DNA from: a virus
Length of the DNA: 27,747 nucleotides
Strand: one strand, 5' to 3'
IMG/VR virus record: IMGVR_UViG_3300013111_000020
Location: 1 to 27,747 of that record
Of the stretch, positions 20,698 through 27,747 are shown piece after piece. Below the pieces are notes generated by a model. It made no database searches, had not been told where the DNA came from, and worked only from the letters and a program-made list of their open reading frames with translations. Positions within the stretch are counted from its first letter, which is position 1; each line of letters begins with the position of its first letter. The position numbers and the translations under genes were made by a program.

Positions 20698-22045
20698 AAA
20701 CTTTGAAGTCTGCAAACCTATCAATTACTTCTTCTTCCTGCCCTGTATCTACTAAATCTTCTTGAGCTGTCTGATTAACGTCATATAATTTCATCTTGGC
20801 TCGATCAACACCAATGATAAATTTCTTATTGGATGTTGGGTCTGCATATCTATTCTTTAATTGTTTAACCAACATCTGATTCAACTCTTGTAATTCGTCT
20901 GTTGATATCAAAGCAAACATTAAATCAGCAGTCGCTGGTAACCCAAATGATTCACTGGTATCTTCCAAACCAATATCTGTTGATACAAACCCACTTCTTG
21001 TCGTTTGCGTTGCGCTCATAATTGGTATATTAAATTCTACTGCAAGACCTCTCATTTCTTCTGCAATGCCTTTGATATATGTGTAAGAGTTTACATTACT
21101 ACCGTACTTAAATCGACTAGATGCACAGATGTTTATATAATCTATGAACACAATGTCTGGTTTAAATTCTTTCTTCAACTGCAACTCATTTAGTAATGCA
21201 CGAAAATGACCACAATGAGCTGAAGCTGTTGGATACTCTTTGACTATCAGATTACCTTGAGTCTTTTTCTGTATTCTACCAAACTTATCATCATACATAT
21301 GTCTAGGAAGATCATGCAAATCATCCATAGTCACATTCATTAAGTTGGCATCAATTCTCTCTGCAATCTTTTCTTCAGCCATCTCTAATGTAATATACAA
21401 TACATTCTTACCCTGCATCAAAGTTGATGCTGCAACATGACACATGAATAATGATTTACCTACACCTGTGCCGGCGAGTGCAATATTCAATGTCTTATTT
21501 GGTAGACCGCCTTTTGTAATACGATTAAAGAAATCTAAATCAAATGGAATCTTATCTTCTGTCGTATGATAGAACTCATATCTATCATCATGCTGTTCCA
21601 TATAATCATGGCCGATATGTTTATCAAAAGAAACAGCCAATGCCTCTGACAAGATACTTGGTAAAGCATCTGGAGACTTATCTTTTTCTTTACCATCTAT
21701 GATATGAATACCATTGAGTATGGCATTATAAATGGCTTTATCTTTACACCACTTTTCAGTTTGATCTACTAACCAATCTAAATCAGTTGGTGTTTCTACT
21801 AAATCAGAAAAATATTCTATTGAGGATTTATACTGCTCCTGATTTAAAGCAATCTTCTCAATTTCTATAGAAAGAATATCTATAGTAGGATTTCTTTTAT
21901 ATTTTTCTACATATTCCCATATGGTTTTAAATATAATTTTTTCTATACCGTCTTGGAAATATTCTTCTTTTAAAAAAGGAATTACTTTTCTACTATATTC
22001 CTCATTATAAATTAAATTATTCAGTATTGTCGTTTCTATTTTCAT
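20696..22045 (-). CDS. 41: T4 gp41-like replicative DNA helicase (DnaB family)
   Basis: The 449-residue protein matches gp41 in size and layout: a helical N-terminal domain (about 1-150), then a RecA-like motor with Walker A AGTGVGKS (191-198), YITLEMAEEKIAERID (217-232), Walker B DIVFIDYIN (297-305), and a late SATQTTRSG motif. gp41 unwinds DNA 5' to 3' at the fork as a hexamer and works with the primase and polymerase. It lies downstream of uvsX, as in T4. Its start overlaps the 109-residue gene by 29 bases, as is common for T4 replication genes. This is a firm assignment. Confidence 0.93.
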   Translation of the reverse strand: MKIETTILNNLIYNEEYSRKVIPFLKEEYFQDGIEKIIFKTIWEYVEKYKRNPTIDILSIEIEKIALNQEQYKSSIEYFSDLVETPTDLDWLVDQTEKWCKDKAIYNAILNGIHIIDGKEKDKSPDALPSILSEALAVSFDKHIGHDYMEQHDDRYEFYHTTEDKIPFDLDFFNRITKGGLPNKTLNIALAGTGVGKSLFMCHVAASTLMQGKNVLYITLEMAEEKIAERIDANLMNVTMDDLHDLPRHMYDDKFGRIQKKTQGNLIVKEYPTASAHCGHFRALLNELQLKKEFKPDIVFIDYINICASSRFKYGSNVNSYTYIKGIAEEMRGLAVEFNIPIMSATQTTRSGFVSTDIGLEDTSESFGLPATADLMFALISTDELQELNQMLVKQLKNRYADPTSNKKFIIGVDRAKMKLYDVNQTAQEDLVDTGQEEEVIDRFADFKV

Positions 22046-22346
22046 CCTCTAGCCTATAACTGTCATGTTGAATACTATCTTGTAATATTTCCATAAAAAT
22101 ATCACCGATTGCGTTTTTAAAATCTAATGTTAATACATCTTTATCATCTGGATTATACAACACTTCATACTTAAAGTCAATAGGTATTGACTCTGCATCT
22201 TCTAGGTCTAAAGGACTACCATCTTCATTTTTTAAAATTACTTTACTTTCCTTAAAAGTAAAAATTATATCTTTATAAGGACCTTCTAATATTACTATGG
22301 CATTTTCGCCAGTTTCTTTATTTACTCGCCAATCATAATTAAGCAT
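22017..22346 (-). CDS. Conserved hypothetical protein between oxygenase and gp41 genes
   Basis: The 109-residue protein has a beta-rich N-terminal half (YDWRVNKETGENAIVILEG, then IIFTFKESKVILKNEDGSPL) and an acidic helical end. It occupies the place of T4 gene 40 (between uvsX and 41, 114 residues), but I see no motif that proves homology, so no symbol is given. It overlaps both neighbours (8 and 29 bases), which suggests translational coupling with gp41. Confidence 0.6.
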   Translation of the reverse strand: MLNYDWRVNKETGENAIVILEGPYKDIIFTFKESKVILKNEDGSPLDLEDAESIPIDFKYEVLYNPDDKDVLTLDFKNAIGDIFMEILQDSIQHDSYRLEDENRNDNTE

Positions 22347-22917
22347 AATGACAATACGAATGTATAATGTATTTTCTACCAGATACAGGTTTCAGGCCTG
22401 CATGATAGTATTGCCACGTTGGTGGAAACATTAACAATCGTCCTCTCTTTGGTTTTATTGTGTAAGGTAAGAATGTTCCTGGTTTGTATATGTTTAGGAA
22501 CTGTGTCTCGCCTCCTTCTTCTACATCGTTAAGGTAAATAAAGAAGGCAAGAAATCTTCGTGCGGATTCATGGTTCATTACATCAACATGAGGATCAAAA
22601 CGGTCATAATTATTTCCTAGATACCGTTTCATTCTCACGGCCTCATAACCATATTTCTCTGGCCACATCTTATCATAGATACTGCAATCTATTCTATAGC
22701 GTACAATATATTCTTGAAACAACTCAAGCAGTCCTTTCTGAACATCATCCCAACCTTGTGTAAACAAGTTTAGTTGTTCAAATGAGATAACATTATTATC
22801 AACATCTTCTTGATGCACGGTCTCATACATCTGGTGTTCATCTTCAAATTTCTTGATAAGTTCTTTACAACTTACCTCATCAATAACATCATTATAAACT
22901 TGTATATACTTATCCAT
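22339..22917 (-). CDS. 2-oxoglutarate/Fe(II)-dependent oxygenase, copy 2
   Basis: The 192-residue protein has the iron ligands HVD (His110, Asp112) and distal His172 in YYHAGLKPVSG, with Arg181 or Lys182 as likely 2-oxoglutarate contact. Conserved [19 protein letters not shown] and MFPPTW surround them, as in prolyl-4-hydroxylase-type enzymes common in marine T4-like phages. Substrate unknown; protein or nucleic acid modification are options. It is a tandem paralogue of the gene at 22962-23540, with the same MDxYI start and the same YGYEA-(V/I)-R-(M/I)-KRYL block. A remnant of the uvsX 3' end directly upstream indicates duplication. Confidence 0.85.
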   Translation of the reverse strand: MDKYIQVYNDVIDEVSCKELIKKFEDEHQMYETVHQEDVDNNVISFEQLNLFTQGWDDVQKGLLELFQEYIVRYRIDCSIYDKMWPEKYGYEAVRMKRYLGNNYDRFDPHVDVMNHESARRFLAFFIYLNDVEEGGETQFLNIYKPGTFLPYTIKPKRGRLLMFPPTWQYYHAGLKPVSGRKYIIHSYCHYA

Positions 22918-22969
22918 AACAAAACTTATCTTTGGTAAATGTTTCTTTGCGTTCTACAAATTCAAACAT
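22904..22969 (-). pseudogene. Relic of the uvsX 3' end between the oxygenase copies
   Basis: The minus strand encodes a short frame (22910-22969) ending FTKDKFCYG-stop, like the UvsX end FAKEKFSYG-stop. Bases 22904-22939 match 23527-23562 at 32 of 36 positions, including the TTATGGATAA junction that starts each oxygenase. I read it as the scar of a tandem duplication whose unit included the uvsX tail. Confidence 0.7.
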
Positions 22970-23540
22970 AATGTAAATACGAATGAACAAAATACTTCGG
23001 GCTCGATACTGGTTTTCTACCAGCGTGTAGCCAAGGCCACATCGGAGGAAATATTACCATCGTTCCTGCTTTTGGGTTTACCGATAACGGCATATGTGTT
23101 CCTGGATTATATATCTGAGGAAATTCTGTCTCCCCACCTTCTTCTACATCGTTAAGATATATAAGAAAATTAAGGAATCTTTTTTCACACCCTGCTGTTG
23201 AATCCACATGGTCATCAAATCTATCATAATCATTAGGAAGATATCTTTTTATTCTTATGGCTTCATAACCATATTCTTTCGGCCACATTAAACCATCAAT
23301 AATATTACACTCTTTTTTGTAAAGTTTAACAAAATGTAACATCGCCTTGATAATTTGTTCTCGTATACCTGCCCAACTATCGTGATTATACATATTGATT
23401 TGTTTGAAACAATATACTAAATTAAAATTTGTTTCGTGAATATCCTCGTATTCATGCTCAGAAGTATCAAACTTCTCAATAAGAAACTGACAAGATTCTT
23501 CATCCAAAACATTACTGTATGTGCGAATATAATTATCCAT
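22962..23540 (-). CDS. 2-oxoglutarate/Fe(II)-dependent oxygenase, copy 1
   Basis: The 192-residue protein has HVD (His111, Asp113), distal His172 in [11 protein letters not shown], and Lys182 for 2-oxoglutarate, with [20 protein letters not shown] between. I chose the ATG at 23540 (MDNYIRTYS) because the paralogue starts the same way; a longer frame to 23570 only adds residues read over the uvsX end. It overlaps uvsX by 8 bases. Sequence between the two copies has diverged well outside the iron and co-substrate sites, so they may act on different substrates. Confidence 0.85.
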   Translation of the reverse strand: MDNYIRTYSNVLDEESCQFLIEKFDTSEHEYEDIHETNFNLVYCFKQINMYNHDSWAGIREQIIKAMLHFVKLYKKECNIIDGLMWPKEYGYEAIRIKRYLPNDYDRFDDHVDSTAGCEKRFLNFLIYLNDVEEGGETEFPQIYNPGTHMPLSVNPKAGTMVIFPPMWPWLHAGRKPVSSPKYFVHSYLHYV

Positions 23541-24537
23541 AACTAAACTTTTCTTTGGCAAACTTATCAAGCTTCTCCATTACTTCATCTGTATAATATT
23601 TTTCTGGATCATTGTTGATAGTCTTGCCAAATGTTTTTGTACCATCAGGCAATTCTATACGAGTCGATACTGATTTGAATATACCTGCTTCTATTGCCAA
23701 TTCTAAAAGACCATAATACTTGTCTAAACCCTTCGTATAAGAGAGCCTAACGTCTACCATTTGATTTTCTTTTGTCAGTCTAGATTTGTATGTCTTACAA
23801 TGGATGATGTTACCTACGACCTCTGAGCCGTCTTTATCTTTCTTCTTTGATAGATAAATGATTGTTGATGCAGCATACTTGAGACCCGATCCACCTCCCA
23901 TCTCTTTCTGTGGGAACATAGAACCAATAACTTCATAAGTGTGGTTCGTCATTATCATAGGCACACCAAGTTTACCAAGTTTCAATGTCAGTACACGAAA
24001 CGCAGCCTTAACAATTTGTGACCGTGTCATGTCTCTGGTTTCTTTGCCGGCCTGGGTATCTTCAATCTCTTTAGTAGTCGATAACATACCCAAACTATCA
24101 AGACACATCAACAATGGTGGTCTATCATCTTCATTTTCATATGCCTCTAGGACCTGTAGTGCCTGATATCGAAACTCTTGTACTGTAGTAATCGGTAGTA
24201 TTGCCATTCGTGATGAATCAATACCACGACTTTCAATCATCTCTTTACTGATTGCAGATTCACTTTCAAAGAACACAACATTACCTGTCGGGTTCGCTTC
24301 AAGAAACGCTTGACATACACCTAGAACAAAGAACGTCTTGCCTGTTGCCGACTCTCCTGCAATCGCTGTAATTTTGTTCTGAGGTATCCCACCGTAAATA
24401 CTACCGCTGCATAAGGCATTAAAAATATAGCTGCCAGTATCCACATAGCCGCTAATATCAGCGGTAGAAAGACCATCAGCAGCAATCGTCCCAAACTCAT
24501 TACCTGTTTCCTTTATTATATTCTTGAGAAAACTCAT
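23533..24537 (-). CDS. uvsX: UvsX-like RecA recombinase
   Basis: The 334-residue protein is a RecA/UvsX-type recombinase: Walker A GESATGKT (61-68), catalytic-type [12 protein letters not shown] (89-100), Walker B LLMCLDS (142-148), and [20 protein letters not shown] for DNA-binding loop and coupling. It drives strand exchange in recombination-dependent replication and repair. It lies between the polymerase block and gp41, as in T4. The ATG follows the methyltransferase TAG with only three bases between, in the same frame. Its 3' end was copied into the duplication downstream. Confidence 0.93.
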   Translation of the reverse strand: MSFLKNIIKETGNEFGTIAADGLSTADISGYVDTGSYIFNALCSGSIYGGIPQNKITAIAGESATGKTFFVLGVCQAFLEANPTGNVVFFESESAISKEMIESRGIDSSRMAILPITTVQEFRYQALQVLEAYENEDDRPPLLMCLDSLGMLSTTKEIEDTQAGKETRDMTRSQIVKAAFRVLTLKLGKLGVPMIMTNHTYEVIGSMFPQKEMGGGSGLKYAASTIIYLSKKKDKDGSEVVGNIIHCKTYKSRLTKENQMVDVRLSYTKGLDKYYGLLELAIEAGIFKSVSTRIELPDGTKTFGKTINNDPEKYYTDEVMEKLDKFAKEKFSYG

Positions 24538-24540
24538 AAT

Positions 24541-25806
24541 CTAATCTCCAAATAATCCTTCAAGTGTTGCTCGGCGTTTGTGTCTAAAGAAATCAAAGTC
24601 TTTATTCTTACCAAAGCACCACACATTCTCAATATAAATTTTATTCATAAACTCCTCAAGTTCTTCTTTTGTCTTAAAGACATTTTTACCTTGAGGACGT
24701 TGCATGATTCTCATACCAACTTGACCCATCCAATGTTCACTTAAAGAATCTACAAGCTCATCACCTGACCGGTAACGAACTCCTTTAACTTTAGGATCCA
24801 TAATGTTGGTCAATAAAAATCCATTATCACTTAATGAATTAAAGCTATTTAGTGCTACTGGAAGATAAAACTCATCACGCCACTTTTCATATTCATTAAA
24901 CTTCGCCCAAGATTGATCTTCCTCAAATTCTCCACCTTTATTATATTCTTCTGTAGAAAAATATGGTGGGCTGGTAAATGCACAATCAACATCCTTTATC
25001 ATATCCCACGGCAAATCTTCTGCACCACATCTATGAAGTTGTACAGTCTTGCCTGGTGCAAGGTTATCAAACTCTCTTACCATTTCCCAATACACTTTAA
25101 ATGTATTTGGATTTGGATCACAACCAATATAATGTGTTGCGTCTGATGCAAAGAAACCAGCAAGACGGTCACCCCAACCCATAGAAGTATCAAGCACTAC
25201 CTTAGCGTCTGTCATGTTATAGATAGTCTTGGCCACAATAGGTTTAAACTGTGTTGCAATATATGTACCCAAACGAAACGCAGACATATATACAGAAGGT
25301 GTCAGTTCTTCATTAGTATTAATACCTCTCCAGATTGCACCGATAGAACGCCATATCTCTTTTGCAGTTCCTTCTTCCCAAACTTGAGCTGGTGCTTTAA
25401 AACTATATGAACCACAACGCAATCGTAAATGATTCATAAAGTAATCACTACAGGTATTATATACAGATGGTGTATCTATAAGACCTAGACCATGTTCTGC
25501 AAAATTGTATTTGTAGTCATCATATTTTTCAAACACTTCCTTTTCTAATTGATCTGTTGGTGTAATGAACTTTGTATAGTCTGCCTTCTTAAGCTTACGA
25601 AAACTATCTACCATCTCACCAAATGATATTTCTTTAAACGGAAATGGCGGACGTACATCTGCAATATAGGCTGACAATGTTTCACGAAAAACATCCTTAC
25701 CATATTTTTCTGTGCAATACTTAAACTCACCTGTATTTAAAACAGGTAAACCATTAGCGTTACAATGTTCGCCTAAGTATGTATATAATTCTTCATCAAA
25801 TATCAT
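24541..25806 (-). CDS. DNA methyltransferase (N6-adenine or N4-cytosine type) with clamp-tail-like C-terminus
   Basis: The 421-residue protein has SAM-binding motif I LDTSMGWGDRLAGF (205-218), an acidic strand end IGCDPNPNT (227-235) and catalytic motif IV TSPPY (278-282). Motif I comes before motif IV with about 65 residues between, leaving no target-recognition domain there; the long N-terminal region (1-195) may supply it. SPPY-type enzymes methylate exocyclic amino groups of adenine or cytosine. The last residues, ATLEGLFGD, closely match the polymerase end RTLEALFG. It overlaps the polymerase stop (ATGA) and ends in TAG. Likely roles are protection from host restriction or marking of newly made DNA. 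Confidence 0.85.
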   Translation of the reverse strand: MIFDEELYTYLGEHCNANGLPVLNTGEFKYCTEKYGKDVFRETLSAYIADVRPPFPFKEISFGEMVDSFRKLKKADYTKFITPTDQLEKEVFEKYDDYKYNFAEHGLGLIDTPSVYNTCSDYFMNHLRLRCGSYSFKAPAQVWEEGTAKEIWRSIGAIWRGINTNEELTPSVYMSAFRLGTYIATQFKPIVAKTIYNMTDAKVVLDTSMGWGDRLAGFFASDATHYIGCDPNPNTFKVYWEMVREFDNLAPGKTVQLHRCGAEDLPWDMIKDVDCAFTSPPYFSTEEYNKGGEFEEDQSWAKFNEYEKWRDEFYLPVALNSFNSLSDNGFLLTNIMDPKVKGVRYRSGDELVDSLSEHWMGQVGMRIMQRPQGKNVFKTKEELEEFMNKIYIENVWCFGKNKDFDFFRHKRRATLEGLFGD

Positions 25807-27747
25807 CCAAACAACGCCTCCAGCGTTCTCTGTGTGCCATAACTTCTATCTATCGTCCAGTCTATTTCATCCACAATAAACTCCAACGGATCAACAAAAG
25901 ACTTTTCAAACATTGTATCATAATCTATGTAATTTTGCAAGCCAAATTCCTTTGGGAACTCACCAAGAAATGCTATCACATTGGCCTGAATAATATTAGG
26001 TGTTTTGAGTAATAGATACTTAATCTTTTCACCATCTTGAATCAAAGGATATTTTTTAACCAAATTATGTTTTTTCAAAAGATGATTATAAAGTATTGCA
26101 CCTTTGATATGCATAGGTGTACCTTTCTTAAATATACTTGTTTTATCACTCCATTTCTTTATACCATTAACAGACCTTGGGAAAGCAATTTCTTCTGTCT
26201 TTAATTTCATAAAGTTTTTTCTGAATGTTTGAATAAATGTATTTAATGTTTCCTCATCACCATTAACAATACAGGTTAGAGCTGACTTAATCATATCTCT
26301 ACAAGGCTCTGGGGTAGAAGATTTGACTGCCTCTATACCCATGATCTTTAATTGAGGTTCTGCATATCTTACACCTTCACTATCATGGACGTTTAAGATA
26401 TATCGTTTCTTGGCAGTCCAAATACCTTTGTCTGCAATAACCTCTCTGGACATTTCCATCTTCTGAGCATATGCCTTCACATAATCTGCAAGCTCTTCAT
26501 AACATTTAGTAATGTAAGGTTCAATTTTTTCTGTGGCGATTTTGTCCAAGAAATTGACGATTTGTTCATTCGATACTCCAGCTCTATCACTGTAAGATAA
26601 AGCAACCAGTCTATCAAAACTGACGTAAATAGAATCTGTATCGGAAGCCACAATGTAATCTTCATCTTCCGTATGTAATATTTTATTGAGGTAATCATTA
26701 ACTTTATTCTCGATCCATCTTATGCTAAGCTGACCACTGGTCGTAATAGCTGTGGCAAGTTTCTCATCATAATAACGAAAATACTGATTGCCGATTGCAC
26801 CATAAGCACTGTTAAGTGCAATCTTTCTTGCCATCTGAATGTTGTTGTATTTTGAAATATCATTCTGATATTTTGGGTCTTTGGTATCTTCAAATCTTTG
26901 TTTAGCATCTAATGCATATCGTTTAAACTTCACACGATCACCATACATTGTCTCCATCAATTCTGGTAGAAATCCACCAATGTCTTTTCTAAAACAAGCG
27001 GCGTTTGGTGTTACTGTTAGTTTATCTCCTAATACAGATGTATCCACTTCTTTCTTTAAAAGTAAATTGACATCTATAGCCTTTGGGAATCTCTGACCTA
27101 TCATTGTTTCCGGAGATATATTGTACTGCATAATCAAATGTGGATACAAACTGTTTAAATCAAATGACATAATCCAATTGTGTTGACCTGTGATTGGATC
27201 TTTTACATATGCACCTTCATACTTTGAACCTTTGGTTCTATGATCTCGTTGAGGCACTACTATGTTTTTACTTCGGAGATAATTATAGATTGTCACATCC
27301 CACATACGAACTTGTGAGAATACATCTATATAATTCACCTTCGCTTCATATGCCATAGTCAGACACAGCTCAAGTAATTTCATTTTATCTTCTAATGAAT
27401 CAACAAGTTCTACGTCTTTAATATTATAATCTACAAACGATTGATAATCATTTGTATACCAATCTTTATAAGTTTCATATGGATTATCATGTTTCTGTTC
27501 ACCTAACTCTACCTTTGCAATATAGTTTAGTGCATACGATTCTTGATTCTTATATGTAAACTTGCGGTACAAGTCCATATAATCCATATTTGCAACACCC
27601 CAAATATTATACTTAACCTGTTCTCGACCAAAGGTATTGACTCGTTCTTCTGTTACCATATCCCACGGCGACATATTGTTCCGCATCTTATCACCGAACA
27701 ATTTTGTAATACGATTTGCAAGATATGGTATATCAAAAAATGTAGTG
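25803..27747 (-). CDS. 43: T4 gp43-like family B DNA polymerase (5' end beyond window)
   Basis: The frame is open to the window edge, so the first roughly 250 residues are missing; 647 are visible. They begin TTFFDIPYLANRI, the Exo II region of the 3'-5' exonuclease, followed by Exo III YNIKD (107-111 of the visible part). Polymerase motif A DLNSLYP (196-202), motif B K-x3-NSAYG (308-316) and motif C DTDS (369-372) are intact, so proofreading and synthesis should work. A TTG at 27701 is not the real start, because conserved sequence continues upstream. The C-terminus RTLEALFG resembles the RB69 clamp-binding tail SLDFLFG. It is the first gene of the visible transcription unit. Confidence 0.95.
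   Translation of the reverse strand, partial: TTFFDIPYLANRITKLFGDKMRNNMSPWDMVTEERVNTFGREQVKYNIWGVANMDYMDLYRKFTYKNQESYALNYIAKVELGEQKHDNPYETYKDWYTNDYQSFVDYNIKDVELVDSLEDKMKLLELCLTMAYEAKVNYIDVFSQVRMWDVTIYNYLRSKNIVVPQRDHRTKGSKYEGAYVKDPITGQHNWIMSFDLNSLYPHLIMQYNISPETMIGQRFPKAIDVNLLLKKEVDTSVLGDKLTVTPNAACFRKDIGGFLPELMETMYGDRVKFKRYALDAKQRFEDTKDPKYQNDISKYNNIQMARKIALNSAYGAIGNQYFRYYDEKLATAITTSGQLSIRWIENKVNDYLNKILHTEDEDYIVASDTDSIYVSFDRLVALSYSDRAGVSNEQIVNFLDKIATEKIEPYITKCYEELADYVKAYAQKMEMSREVIADKGIWTAKKRYILNVHDSEGVRYAEPQLKIMGIEAVKSSTPEPCRDMIKSALTCIVNGDEETLNTFIQTFRKNFMKLKTEEIAFPRSVNGIKKWSDKTSIFKKGTPMHIKGAILYNHLLKKHNLVKKYPLIQDGEKIKYLLLKTPNIIQANVIAFLGEFPKEFGLQNYIDYDTMFEKSFVDPLEFIVDEIDWTIDRSYGTQRTLEALFG

Noticed and set aside
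24535-24543. Possible methyltransferase-UvsX fusion by amber readthrough
   Set aside because: TAG ATT ATG is in frame, so readthrough would fuse them, but the methyltransferase ends exactly at a clamp-tail-like peptide and UvsX has its own ATG and a full-length N-terminus. A plain stop is the simpler reading.
8241-24543. Genome-wide TAG reassignment to explain the amber at 19355
   Set aside because: TAG ends the genes at 8241-8243 and 24541-24543 at sensible places, and I noticed no other gene interrupted by TAG.
27099-27701. TTG at 27701 as the polymerase start
   Set aside because: Conserved polymerase sequence (FDIPYLANRI) continues upstream in frame to the edge, so the gene is cut by the window.

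Overview
The window is part of a T4-like myovirus genome, probably marine. The evidence is the replication block at the right end, in T4 order: a gp43-type family B DNA polymerase, a DNA methyltransferase, UvsX recombinase, two 2-oxoglutarate/Fe(II) oxygenases, a small protein and a gp41-type helicase. Several other genes (the cytidylyltransferase fold, the ligase-like protein, the MSLWGxTDA structural protein) look like those of marine cyanomyophages and SAR11 pelagimyophages. The DUF6356-like gene points to an alphaproteobacterial host. From memory and unchecked here, curli-related clusters have been reported in pelagimyophages, so a SAR11-type host is my best guess. Every gene I can support lies on the minus strand. 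Most overlap their neighbours by 1 to about 60 bases (TAATG, ATGA, GTGA or TTGA junctions). No tRNA, CRISPR array, insertion sequence or plus-strand gene is visible, and there is no gene-free stretch longer than 300 bases.

Transcription order runs from high to low coordinates. (1) 27747-20696: replication and recombination genes. The polymerase and the methyltransferase end in the same hydrophobic peptide, which resembles the sliding-clamp tail of T4/RB69 gp43. The second oxygenase is a tandem duplicate, and a decayed copy of the uvsX 3' end survives between the two copies. (2) 20684-9945: genes I interpret largely as virion and internal-head proteins. Four begin with a 10-11 residue peptide resembling the T4 capsid-targeting sequence MKTYQEFIAE, and a fifth carries a similar peptide internally. 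They include a PD-(D/E)xK-like nuclease, a ligase-like protein and a cytidylyltransferase-fold protein. A second nuclease-like gene nearby, without such a leader, is split by an in-frame amber codon. Two fibre or decoration-like structural genes lie here, each behind a T4-type late-promoter-like box. An 868-residue, highly charged repeat protein closes the block.

(3) 9922-8241: a lysis-like cassette with a probable inner-membrane spanin, a lipoprotein spanin partner, two small membrane proteins and a DUF1353 protein. (4) 8290-6154: two tandem, diverged secreted proteins with glycoside-hydrolase-like TIM-barrel features. Each has a hydrophobic helix and an outer-membrane-like C-terminal tail ending in Phe. 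(5) 6118-1: a DUF6356 protein, small membrane proteins and a SWIM-type zinc-finger miniprotein, followed by a curli secretion cluster: CsgF-like, CsgG, a curlin-repeat protein, a FecR-domain protein ending in curlin-like half-repeats, a second curlin-repeat protein and a CHASE2-domain membrane protein cut by the window edge.

The most unusual systems are the phage-borne curli export cluster coupled to FecR and CHASE2 signalling-type domains, and the set of enzymes that appear tagged for packaging into the capsid and possible injection into the host.
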